From: Candidatus Aminicenantota bacterium
Lineage (GTDB): Bacteria; Acidobacteriota; Aminicenantia; Aminicenantales; UBA4085
Length of the DNA: 64,000 bases
Assembly: GCA_003141555.1 (NCBI GenBank)
Contig: PLMN01000029.1
Coordinates: 151,922-215,921 of the forward strand
Direction: 5' to 3'
The notes beneath the pieces were generated by a model. It was not told the origin of the DNA. It saw nothing but the letters and a program-made list of their open reading frames with translations, and did no database searches. Of this stretch, positions 42,230 through 50,004 are shown piece by piece. The translations under genes were made by a program, and so were the position numbers. Position 1 is the stretch's first letter; every line of letters starts with the position of its first letter.

Positions 42230-44803
42230 ATGAACATCAAGCGCCCCGCACTTCTCGCGATCTTGCTCCCGGTCCTGTCGTCCGCCGCTCTCGCCGGCGG
42301 CGGCCTCGTGCCGCGCTTCCCCCTTGACCCTTCGCCGATCGCCCTTCACCGCCTGGCTCAGCCGGGCACCTATTTCGACAAGGTCGGCCGGAAATTCGCC
42401 GTCCTCGGCACCGAAAGCGGTTCGTTCGAGGCTTGGGCCTACCCGCTCAAGCTGCTCCGTAACTTCGAGATCTCGTTCCTGATCGGCTCGAGCACCCAGC
42501 CCATCCCGGCCAAGGATATCGTCCGCTTCATCGACGTCACGCCCGAGGCGACGACCCTCACCTATGCCTACCAGTCGTTCTCGGTGAAGGCGACGTTTGT
42601 CGCGGCCGTCGAGGCGCCCGGGGCGGTGGTGCTCCTGGCCGTGGATTCGACCGAGCCCCTGACCGTCGTCTGCAGCTTTCTGCCGGTCCTCCAGCCCATG
42701 TGGCCGGCGGGGTTGGGCGGGCAATACGCCTCGTGGGACGATCATTTGAAGGCCTATCTCCTGGGTGAGCCCACCCGCCGGAACCACGGATACGTCGGCT
42801 CGCCCGCCGCCCAGGGCATTTCCTACACGCCGGCCCATATGCTGTCGGACACGCCCAATCAGTTTAAGATGGCCGTCGACGATCCGGCCGCGGTGCGGCA
42901 TAGCTTCATTCCCATCGTCCTGGCCGGGGGGGAAGGGAAGCGCGAGGACGTCCGCAAGGTTTACGAGCAGCTGGCCGCGGACCCCGCGGCCGTCTACCGC
43001 GAGGCGGCGGACCACTTCCGGCGCCTGGCCCGGACCACGCTCCGGGTGAAGACGCCGAACCCCGATCTCGACCTGGCCTTCGAGTGGGCCAAAGTCGCCT
43101 ACGACAACCTGATCGTGGACAACCCCGACCTCGGCCGGGGACTGGTGGCCGGCTTGGGAACGTCGGGCACGGGCGGCCGGCCGGGATTCGGCTGGTTCTT
43201 CGGGGGCGACGCCTTCATGAATTCCCTCAGCCTCAACGCCTATGGGGCGTTCGCCGATGTCCGGCAAGCCCTGTCCTTCACTCAAAAGTGGCAGCGCGAG
43301 GACGGCAAGGTTTTCCATGAGCTGTCCCAGGCCGCAGGCTACCTGAACTGGTTCAAAGACTATCCCTACGGGTACATCCACGGCGACACGACCCCGTTTT
43401 ATATCGCCGCCTGCTACGATTACCTCCGGATGTCGGGCGACGTCGAATTCATCAAGGCCAGCTGGCCGTCGATCAAGAAGGCCTACGCCTGGTGCCAGGC
43501 CACCGATGCCGACGGCGACGGACTGATGGACAACGGCAAAGCCGGGCTCGGCGCGCTCGAGTTCGGGGCGCTCACCGGCATCCGGACCGACATCTATCTT
43601 GCCGCGGCCTGGATTCGGGCAGCCTTCGGCATGGAGCGGCTGGCCGAGGCGGCGGGCGACGCGGCGTCGAAGACGGCCGCTCATGATGTCTGGGCGCGCG
43701 CGGAAAAGGCTTTGGAGGCGAAGTTCTGGGACGCCGAAAGCGGCCGCTACACGTTCGCCTTCAACGCCGACGGGGGACAGGTGAAGGAGCTGACGCCCTG
43801 GTGCGCGGTCCCGCTCGCCTGGGGCCAGGGGGACCGCGATCGGGGCGGCCGGACGCTCGAAGCGATCAACGGCTCCGATCTGACCACGGACTGGGGCGTC
43901 CGGATGCTGTCGAACGGGAGCCGGTACTACGAGCCATTGAACTACAACTATGGCGCGGTCTGGCCCTTCCTGACCGGTTGGGTTGCCACGGCCTTGTTCA
44001 AGAACGACTACGTCGTCCAGGGATACAATCTTCTGGAAGCCGCCGTCCGCCATACCTTCGACAACGCCCTCGGCGATATCACCGAGCTCTTTTCGGGCAG
44101 CCAGAACGTCTGGCCGCAGGAGGGCGTCTGTCACCAGGGATTTTCCTCGAGCGGCGTGGCTTTTCCGCTGGTGAGGGGGTTGCTTGGTCTGGAGGGGGAC
44201 GCCTTGAAGAGCGAAATCCGTTTCGAGCCCGGCTTTCCCGCCGATTGGAGTGAAGTCGACGTAGAGAATTGCCGGGTCGGGGCCGAGACGTTTTCGTTCC
44301 TGTATCGCCGGACGGGAAACGTGGTCCGTTTGGAGGCCGGCCGGAAGACGTCCGCGCCCTGGAGGATCGTTTTTTCCCCGGCGTTCGGCCCGGGGACCCG
44401 GGTCATCACCGCCCGGGTGAACGGCCGGAGCGTCGGGCTGTCGCCTGTCTCAGCCTCGCCCGCTCAAGCGGTCCATCCGGTGATCGAAACGGCGCTTTCC
44501 GCCAAGGACGTTCTGGAATTCACCCTGGAGAGCGTCCCGGAAATCCTCCCTCCGGCCAACGAGACCAGGACGGGAGAGACAAGCTGCGGGCTGAGGATCC
44601 TCAAGCAGGACTATGCGGATCGCCGATTGATCGTGACCGTCGAAGGCCTGGCGGGCGAGACCTATCGCCTGCCGATAGCCGGTCCGGGGCTCATCCGGGA
44701 AGCGGCCGGGGCGGAGATCAAGGGTACGGAGCTCGTCCTCCGGATTCCGGCCGGCCGGGAGGGCGAATATGTCCGCCACAAGGTCGTCCTGACCTTTAAA
44801 TAA
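42230..44803 (+). CDS. Secreted six-hairpin glycosidase (amylo-1,6-glucosidase/GH15-like)
   Basis: An 857-residue secreted protein. The signal peptide (RPALLAILLPVLSSAALAG) is cleaved after about residue 21. An N-terminal beta-sandwich is followed by a helical (alpha/alpha)6 catalytic core with GFGWFFGGDAFMNSLSLN, GYIHGDTTPFYIAACYDYL and DADGDGLMDNGKAGLGALEF, typical of glucoamylase and amylo-alpha-1,6-glucosidase. A C-terminal beta domain (about 660-857) ends the protein. The exact GH family and sugar are uncertain; rhamnosidase is another option. Two identical 11-bp copies at 44797-44818 repeat the stop region. Confidence 0.75.
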   Translation: MNIKRPALLAILLPVLSSAALAGGGLVPRFPLDPSPIALHRLAQPGTYFDKVGRKFAVLGTESGSFEAWAYPLKLLRNFEISFLIGSSTQPIPAKDIVRFIDVTPEATTLTYAYQSFSVKATFVAAVEAPGAVVLLAVDSTEPLTVVCSFLPVLQPMWPAGLGGQYASWDDHLKAYLLGEPTRRNHGYVGSPAAQGISYTPAHMLSDTPNQFKMAVDDPAAVRHSFIPIVLAGGEGKREDVRKVYEQLAADPAAVYREAADHFRRLARTTLRVKTPNPDLDLAFEWAKVAYDNLIVDNPDLGRGLVAGLGTSGTGGRPGFGWFFGGDAFMNSLSLNAYGAFADVRQALSFTQKWQREDGKVFHELSQAAGYLNWFKDYPYGYIHGDTTPFYIAACYDYLRMSGDVEFIKASWPSIKKAYAWCQATDADGDGLMDNGKAGLGALEFGALTGIRTDIYLAAAWIRAAFGMERLAEAAGDAASKTAAHDVWARAEKALEAKFWDAESGRYTFAFNADGGQVKELTPWCAVPLAWGQGDRDRGGRTLEAINGSDLTTDWGVRMLSNGSRYYEPLNYNYGAVWPFLTGWVATALFKNDYVVQGYNLLEAAVRHTFDNALGDITELFSGSQNVWPQEGVCHQGFSSSGVAFPLVRGLLGLEGDALKSEIRFEPGFPADWSEVDVENCRVGAETFSFLYRRTGNVVRLEAGRKTSAPWRIVFSPAFGPGTRVITARVNGRSVGLSPVSASPAQAVHPVIETALSAKDVLEFTLESVPEILPPANETRTGETSCGLRILKQDYADRRLIVTVEGLAGETYRLPIAGPGLIREAAGAEIKGTELVLRIPAGREGEYVRHKVVLTFK

Positions 44804-44818
44804 CCGCTAAATAACCGC
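44797..44818. repeat. Tandem 11-bp duplication at the glycosidase 3' end
   Basis: TAAATAACCGC occurs twice in a row, and each copy contains TAA; the first supplies the stop of the glycosidase. Probably a slippage duplication with no known role. Confidence 0.6.
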
Positions 44819-44918
44819 GGTCAGAAGCTCTTGGATCTCCGTCCTCGAGGCCCGGGCCGAAAGCGTATGTAACGTTTTCCGGCCTCCGGGGATTAGATTC
44901 GAAGAGGCCCATTTGTGC

Positions 44919-44924
44919 TAAAAT
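44919..44924 (+). promoter_or_regulatory. Possible -10 of the TonB-like gene
   Basis: TAAAAT lies 16 nt before the proposed ATC start. The -35 is not clear. The short distance fits the leader lengths seen elsewhere in this window. Confidence 0.4.
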
Positions 44925-44940
44925 ATCCAAGGAGTCGACC

Positions 44941-45909
44941 ATCCGAGACGAAAAGTCTGAATATATAAGCAAAGCCGCCATTCTCCTGATCTCGGCGGCC
45001 ATTCATGCCGTAGGATTCTATTTTCTCATCCATGCCCGGATCAGCTACCGCCTCTATCGGTATGACAAAAGCGGGGTGGCGACGGTTGTCTTCCTCCCCA
45101 AGGAATCCGTCCCGTTCAAGGTTCCCCCGGCCGGCGGCCTTAACTTCCGGGGAGCCGAGCCGCCGGTCGTCAAGCCGGGCCGGACGGCGCCGGGGACAGC
45201 CGTCGTCGACACGATAAAGGAACCGGGCGAAAAAGCGGTGCTAAAAGAGGGGGCGGGGGAGGCCGGCGGGAAGCCCGGCGCGCCGGCGGGTCCTCCGGGA
45301 GCCCCGGCCGGCGAGCCTGGAACCGGCAAAGGCGGCGAGGCCGGAGCCGCCCCGCCCGGAGCTTCGTCCGGATTCGCGTTGACGTATCCCCTGGGAAGCC
45401 AGCTTCGACTTTCCAAGCCGGCCGAGACATCGATCGATGAGATCCTCCGCCCGGGCCGCTATCGGAGCCGGTCGGACATAAATTTTTCGACCTATCTGAG
45501 GCCCGAGCCCGGAATGAAACCTCCTTCGGGCCGGAGCGGAGTCGGGCGGTCGGCGGGAGGCGGGGGAGGCGGCGGCGGTCAAGGGCGGGGCCGGGGAGGC
45601 AGCGTCACCCTGAACGTCGCCAGGTATGACCTGACGAATTGGGCCTCGGGAGTGATGACCAAGATCCAGAAGAACTGGACGCTCGACAATCCCGAGGATA
45701 CGGGCTACAAGGTCGAAGTTCGCATCTCGGTCATGATGGCCAAGAACGGCGATCTCCTGGCCGTCGAAATCGAAACGCCGTCGAATGTCGATGCCCTCGA
45801 CCGGGCGGCCCTCCGCGCCCTCCAATCGAGCGGGCCGTTCCCGCCCCTGCCTGCGGATTTTCCCAAATCTTCTCTGGATATGGTCTTCGTGTTTCAATAT
45901 GGCACCTAA
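44941..45909 (+). CDS. TonB-family energy transducer with probable ATC start
   Basis: The first ATG/GTG/TTG is GTG 45076, but starting there removes the membrane anchor. Reading from ATC 44941 gives 322 residues: a cytoplasmic start, a helix (AAILLISAAIHAVGFYFLI, about 12-32), a Pro/Gly/Ala-rich linker (60-150), a Gly-rich segment, and a TonB C-terminal domain (about 225-320). AAGGAG (44929-44934) is ideally 6 nt before ATC. The TonB domain couples the proton motive force to outer-membrane receptors. Overlaps the next gene by 11 bp. Confidence 0.72.
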   Translation: MRDEKSEYISKAAILLISAAIHAVGFYFLIHARISYRLYRYDKSGVATVVFLPKESVPFKVPPAGGLNFRGAEPPVVKPGRTAPGTAVVDTIKEPGEKAVLKEGAGEAGGKPGAPAGPPGAPAGEPGTGKGGEAGAAPPGASSGFALTYPLGSQLRLSKPAETSIDEILRPGRYRSRSDINFSTYLRPEPGMKPPSGRSGVGRSAGGGGGGGGQGRGRGGSVTLNVARYDLTNWASGVMTKIQKNWTLDNPEDTGYKVEVRISVMMAKNGDLLAVEIETPSNVDALDRAALRALQSSGPFPPLPADFPKSSLDMVFVFQYGT

Positions 45910-46969
45910 GCGAATCTTTGCCTTCGTCTTCGCCATCGTCCTGGGCGCGGGCGCCCTTGGGGCCCAGCAATGGCGGCAGGACGTCGCGGGACAATTCGCC
46001 AAGGGAAAGAACTACAAGGCCATCGCCGATTCCCTGGCCCCGATCTATGACTGGATTGACCCGGCGGAAAAGCCCGACGCGGCCGCGATCCTGGCCCTGT
46101 GCGCCGGACGCCGGGGCGACGCCCCGGAAGAGATGCGCTGGATCTTCGAATTCTTCGAGAAGGGACGGGGGAAGGATTCGGGCTTCGTCTTCCTTGATTT
46201 CTTGAACCAGACGGACATCATCGGCTACCTGAACGTCTGGAGAATGAGATACCCCTTCGTCTCGGAGATCGCCCTCGTCCGGGGGATCGGCGACGAGGCG
46301 TTCATTCCCCAAGGCCTCATGCCGATCGTTCTCGACATCTCGTCCGACGCGTATTACAAGTTTTCGCTGCGCGGAACCGTCCTCCAAGCCGGACAGTTCA
46401 AGCCCGGGGTCAACATCCTCGGCCTGGACGCGGCGGAGCTTTTTCTCAATCCGGGGAGCCGGACGTTTCTCCTGGAGATGAAATCCGGCAACCTGATCCT
46501 GAAAAAGGAGATCGACCTCGACGTCGAGGTCACGGTCCCGGCGAGGGTTCCGAGGCCGGCCGCCGCGCCGGCCCGGGGCCGGCCCGTGGATTACACGGTC
46601 TCGATGTATGTCGAGGGTGAGCTGGTCATGACGAGCCACAAGACCGAGACCCCCCTTTCCTGGAAGACCGGTGTCCCCGTGAACACGAATACGTGGGGCT
46701 GGAACTCGAACGCCTTGCCAGGAAGCGAAAAGGCCAATCCTCTGAACAATTCCGTCGATATCCCCGCCGCGATCAGCTATCTCTACGGGCTGTTGAAGGA
46801 CCTCTTCACGAAGAAGAACAAGCCGGAAGCGCCGGCGCCCCAGATCGAGACCGTCCAGGATATGTCGGTCACGTATCCGATCAAGGACAGCGACGGCCGG
46901 AGCGAGGAGATGAAGATTTCCCTGAAGCTCCGGACGAGGAACCTGCCGTTCGTCCTGAACGCGCCCTAG
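45899..46969 (+). CDS. Secreted protein, function unknown
   Basis: A 356-residue protein with a signal peptide (KRIFAFVFAIVLGAGALGAQ). The first part (to about 110) is helical and repeat-like, the centre is beta-rich (LMPIVLDISSDAYYKFSL), and a PARVPRPAAAPARGRP linker separates the C-terminal domain. No family is recognised. The start ATG lies inside the TonB-like gene, so the two are probably translated together and may share a role in outer-membrane energy coupling. Confidence 0.65.
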   Translation: MAPKRIFAFVFAIVLGAGALGAQQWRQDVAGQFAKGKNYKAIADSLAPIYDWIDPAEKPDAAAILALCAGRRGDAPEEMRWIFEFFEKGRGKDSGFVFLDFLNQTDIIGYLNVWRMRYPFVSEIALVRGIGDEAFIPQGLMPIVLDISSDAYYKFSLRGTVLQAGQFKPGVNILGLDAAELFLNPGSRTFLLEMKSGNLILKKEIDLDVEVTVPARVPRPAAAPARGRPVDYTVSMYVEGELVMTSHKTETPLSWKTGVPVNTNTWGWNSNALPGSEKANPLNNSVDIPAAISYLYGLLKDLFTKKNKPEAPAPQIETVQDMSVTYPIKDSDGRSEEMKISLKLRTRNLPFVLNAP

Positions 46970-46982
46970 CGGGCGGGGCGGC

Positions 46983-47810
46983 TCAGATCTCGACCTTGAA
47001 GACGCCCTTGAGGGCGAAGCCGAAAACGATGGACAGGGCGAAATAGGCGATGAGCCAATGGAGCCGCAGGCCGAGGAGGGGCAAGCGGCGCTCGGGATGA
47101 TCCACCTCCACCGATTCGACGGCCAGGGCGCGCGGCAGCGGCTTTTCCCCCGGATTGAAAACCTGATCAAGAAACGACGGGCCCGGCCGGACGTTGGAAA
47201 TCGGGGCCAGGAGGCTCCCGCCGACCCGCACGCTCTTGGTGAACGAGTCCGAGCCCGCTTTCAGGGTGAGATCGTAGACGCCCGGCGCCGCGGCCCGAAG
47301 CCGCCAGTCGATCTCCCGCTCCTCTTCGATTCTCAAGGGAAGTGTCTCGACGATGATTCCCGCCGGCGCATCGACCGAGATGTCCGAGGCGAGGGGAGAC
47401 CGCCCTGCGGCCAACTTGACCTTGAGGATCGCCGTCTCGCCCGGGGCGAGGGGCCGCGATCCGAACCACAAGTTGAGCTGGATGAGGATGAGCATCACCG
47501 GGACGATCATGACCAGCATCGGCCGGAGGGCGTGGAGGATGTAGCGGCCGTTGGCCGCCAGGATCCGGCCCTGAGAGCGCATCTGCTGGGCCATGCTGTC
47601 CTTGTAGAGCCGCAACTCGAGAAGATGCGCTTTGATGGCTTCCTTGGCCCGATGGATCCCCTCCTGGTTCGACGTCCAACGGAAAACGGCCAACATGAGG
47701 AGCCCGGTCAGGACCGAGATGACGATCATCGCCAGCCAGGGGTTCATGGCCCGGAAGGGCAGGACCGCGAGGCCGAAGAGGCTGCCGATGACCGCGTTGA
47801 AGGTTGCCAT
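46983..47810 (-). CDS. Membrane protein resembling DUF106/YidC-like insertases
   Basis: A 275-residue protein. The N-terminal half has two helices (about 24-44 and 92-113) flanking a charged coiled segment (NQEGIHRAKEAIKAHLLELR), a layout like DUF106/EMC3 members of the Oxa1/YidC superfamily. A periplasmic beta domain of about 120 residues follows, then a last helix near 252-268. The family match is by layout only. It is the last gene of the phosphodiesterase cassette, 8 bp after the ribbon-helix-helix gene. Confidence 0.5.
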   Translation of the reverse strand: MATFNAVIGSLFGLAVLPFRAMNPWLAMIVISVLTGLLMLAVFRWTSNQEGIHRAKEAIKAHLLELRLYKDSMAQQMRSQGRILAANGRYILHALRPMLVMIVPVMLILIQLNLWFGSRPLAPGETAILKVKLAAGRSPLASDISVDAPAGIIVETLPLRIEEEREIDWRLRAAAPGVYDLTLKAGSDSFTKSVRVGGSLLAPISNVRPGPSFLDQVFNPGEKPLPRALAVESVEVDHPERRLPLLGLRLHWLIAYFALSIVFGFALKGVFKVEI

Positions 47811-47818
47811 GGCGTTGG

Positions 47819-48010
47819 TCAGCCGATGTAGCCCAGCCCCTTGAGCTTCTTCTTGATCTCCTCTTCGGAGTCGGCTTCCTCGATCTTGGCGATCTCCTTC
47901 TCGAGGACATGGGTGACGAACTCCTCGACCGAGGAATAGCCGGACATCTCTGCGAATCTGCGGACCTTGTCCAGCAACGCCTTTTCGATCTTGATCTTTT
48001 CCTGGCTCAT
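47819..48010 (-). CDS. Small ribbon-helix-helix-like protein
   Basis: A 63-residue protein: KIEKALLDKVRRFAEMSGYSS then VEEFVTHVLEKEIAKIEE. The strand-helix-helix order is that of RHH (CopG/MetJ-like) DNA-binding proteins or toxin-antitoxin partners. A basic start followed by an acidic helix is typical. The ATG overlaps the stop of the phosphoesterase (ATGA). No toxin-like gene is adjacent, so an antitoxin role is not supported; autoregulation of the cassette is one possibility. Confidence 0.6.
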   Translation of the reverse strand: MSQEKIKIEKALLDKVRRFAEMSGYSSVEEFVTHVLEKEIAKIEEADSEEEIKKKLKGLGYIG

Positions 48011-50004
48011 CCCGGTTCTCCCTTCTTGAAGAGCGAGCTCCCGATCATCTCCTTCGGCTTTTCGATGTCGAAGACGTCCATGATCGTCGCCGTCACGTCG
48101 TAGAGCGCGGGCCGCTCGGCCGCGACCGGCCGATTGGCGAGGACGATGCCCGGCATGATCTCGGCCGCCCCCATGTGGTCCCCGCTCCATTTCGCCTTGT
48201 TGTCCTCGAGGATGTCCTTGGGCACGCGGCCGAGCGGCGACTTGAATGAAATCCGGTAGCCCCGGTTGAAGCCCAGGATGATGTCGGGGGCGGAGGAGAC
48301 GTAGGCCCCGGTGTAGACGTCCTTGGCCACATAGGCCCGGGCCAGGACCTTCTCGCCGGTCTTGGGATCCCGGAACTCCTCCAGCTTGCGGGCGATTTCC
48401 CGGACGAGGTTGTCCTTGTCGGGGCCGGTCGTGACGATGCCTTCGGATTCCCGGCCCTTCTCGTTGATGTAGAGGCCGTTCAATCCGACGCCGTAGGCCC
48501 GGGTCTTCATCCAGTTCGTCCCGGCGAAGGCCCAGTCGAGGTCCTCCTCCTTGAACTCGTTCTGGAGCTTGAGATAGCCGTTCGCCCGGAGCCAGGTGTT
48601 GAGGTTGAAGCTCCGGTAATAAGGGTTGAAGCCGTGATCGGACATGACCAGGACGATCGTGTCCTTGTCGATCCGGCCCAGGGCGCGGTCCAGGATCTCG
48701 TCCGCCTGCCGGTACGTGGACTCGATCGTCCCGCCGAAGGCCTTGGCCAGGGCCGGGTCGTAGGCCGGGTGCTTCTCGTCGAAGAGCCGCCAGAACATGT
48801 GCTGGCGCTGGTCCGTGCTCGAAATGTAGTAGAACAGCAGCCCCGCCTCGAACCGGCCCAGCTCGTAGTCCAGCATGGTCCGGCTCTCTTCGAGGACGAA
48901 GCCGTCCTGTTGGAGGAACTCCTCCTCGTTGAGGATGTCGTTTTCGAGGGCGCTCGTGTCGGCCGGGAGTCCCTTGGTGAAGAATGGGCCGAATTTCTTT
49001 TCGAGGTCCTCGCCGTACGAGGTCGGCGTTGAGACCGGCAGCGCGGGCCGGGCGGGGTCGACGTTGATCGGGGAGACATACAGTTTGACCTCGGGATGGA
49101 TCTCCTTGAGGTAGAACATGCAGATGCCGCCGACGCTCTGGGTGGGGATGAGGGGGAAGCTTACCCTCTTCCAGCCGCTCCATTCCTTCTCCCGGAGGAG
49201 GAAATCCTGGCCCTGGATGGAAATCCGGGCAACCGCATTGGACGGGTCGAGGTAAATCTTGAAGTCGATCTCGGCGGCCGGCCTGTCCGGCTTGAAGGAG
49301 TTGATCGGGCCGGGGAGCTTGGCGTCGACCCGGTTGCCGATGACGTAGACCTGGTGGACGGTTGCCCCGCCGATGTCCTCGTTCACGAGCTTCGATTCGG
49401 TGGTGTAGTAGTTCAGAGTGCCATAGGTTCCCACTATGTCCGGCGTGCCCATGCCCGAGAAGGTCCTCTGGCGGCTGTCGACAGGCGGGTAGTTGGCCGG
49501 GATCTTGAAGACCGTGGCCGGCACGTCGTGCTCCTCGAGGACCTGCCAGAACGCCTTGCCTTGGCGCAGGTTCCGGACCGAGCCGCTCTTGATGGGGAAG
49601 ACGATGTTGCCCAGGCGGATCGTCTTGGTCGAGCCCTCGGTCGCGGAGGCCGAGAACGTCGGGAAATAGGTCTTCGGATCGCGGTGAATGAAATCGAAGA
49701 TCCCATGGCCGCCCGGGTTCGTGCCGGCGATGAAGTTCGACCAGGCGACCGGGCTCTGGGGCGGGATGCTCGTCCCCAAGGGGGAGAAGCCGCCCTGGGC
49801 GGCCAGGCGCTTGAACGCCGGAAGCTTGCCCTCGCTCATCCATCGGGCGGTCATCTTCGGGTCCATGCCGTCGAACCCGAGGATGAGGACCTTCCGGGGC
49901 GTTGCCTTCCGGCCGGCGGTCCGCATCACCGCGTCGGCGCGCGGGCCCAGGGCGAGGAGCGTCGCGGCGCCGGCCCCGGCCTTGATGAAATCGCGGCGGT
50001 TCAT
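48007..50004 (-). CDS. Tat-exported alkaline phosphatase superfamily (type I phosphodiesterase) protein
   Basis: A 665-residue protein with a twin-arginine signal (MNRRDFIKAGAGAATLLALG). The AP-superfamily nucleophile is the Ser or Thr in the SPVAWSNFIAGTNPGGHGI motif (about 85-105); metal ligands include GFDGMDP at the start and SDHGFNPY near 450. The middle (about 110-420) is a beta-rich insert shared with the two paralogues upstream. Overlaps the 50001 gene and the RHH gene by 4 nt each. The substrate is unknown. Confidence 0.82.
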   Translation of the reverse strand: MNRRDFIKAGAGAATLLALGPRADAVMRTAGRKATPRKVLILGFDGMDPKMTARWMSEGKLPAFKRLAAQGGFSPLGTSIPPQSPVAWSNFIAGTNPGGHGIFDFIHRDPKTYFPTFSASATEGSTKTIRLGNIVFPIKSGSVRNLRQGKAFWQVLEEHDVPATVFKIPANYPPVDSRQRTFSGMGTPDIVGTYGTLNYYTTESKLVNEDIGGATVHQVYVIGNRVDAKLPGPINSFKPDRPAAEIDFKIYLDPSNAVARISIQGQDFLLREKEWSGWKRVSFPLIPTQSVGGICMFYLKEIHPEVKLYVSPINVDPARPALPVSTPTSYGEDLEKKFGPFFTKGLPADTSALENDILNEEEFLQQDGFVLEESRTMLDYELGRFEAGLLFYYISSTDQRQHMFWRLFDEKHPAYDPALAKAFGGTIESTYRQADEILDRALGRIDKDTIVLVMSDHGFNPYYRSFNLNTWLRANGYLKLQNEFKEEDLDWAFAGTNWMKTRAYGVGLNGLYINEKGRESEGIVTTGPDKDNLVREIARKLEEFRDPKTGEKVLARAYVAKDVYTGAYVSSAPDIILGFNRGYRISFKSPLGRVPKDILEDNKAKWSGDHMGAAEIMPGIVLANRPVAAERPALYDVTATIMDVFDIEKPKEMIGSSLFKKGEPG

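Noticed and set aside
47819-48010. Toxin-antitoxin pair around the RHH gene
   Set aside because: No RelE, MazF or PIN-like gene is adjacent; both neighbours are clearly other families.
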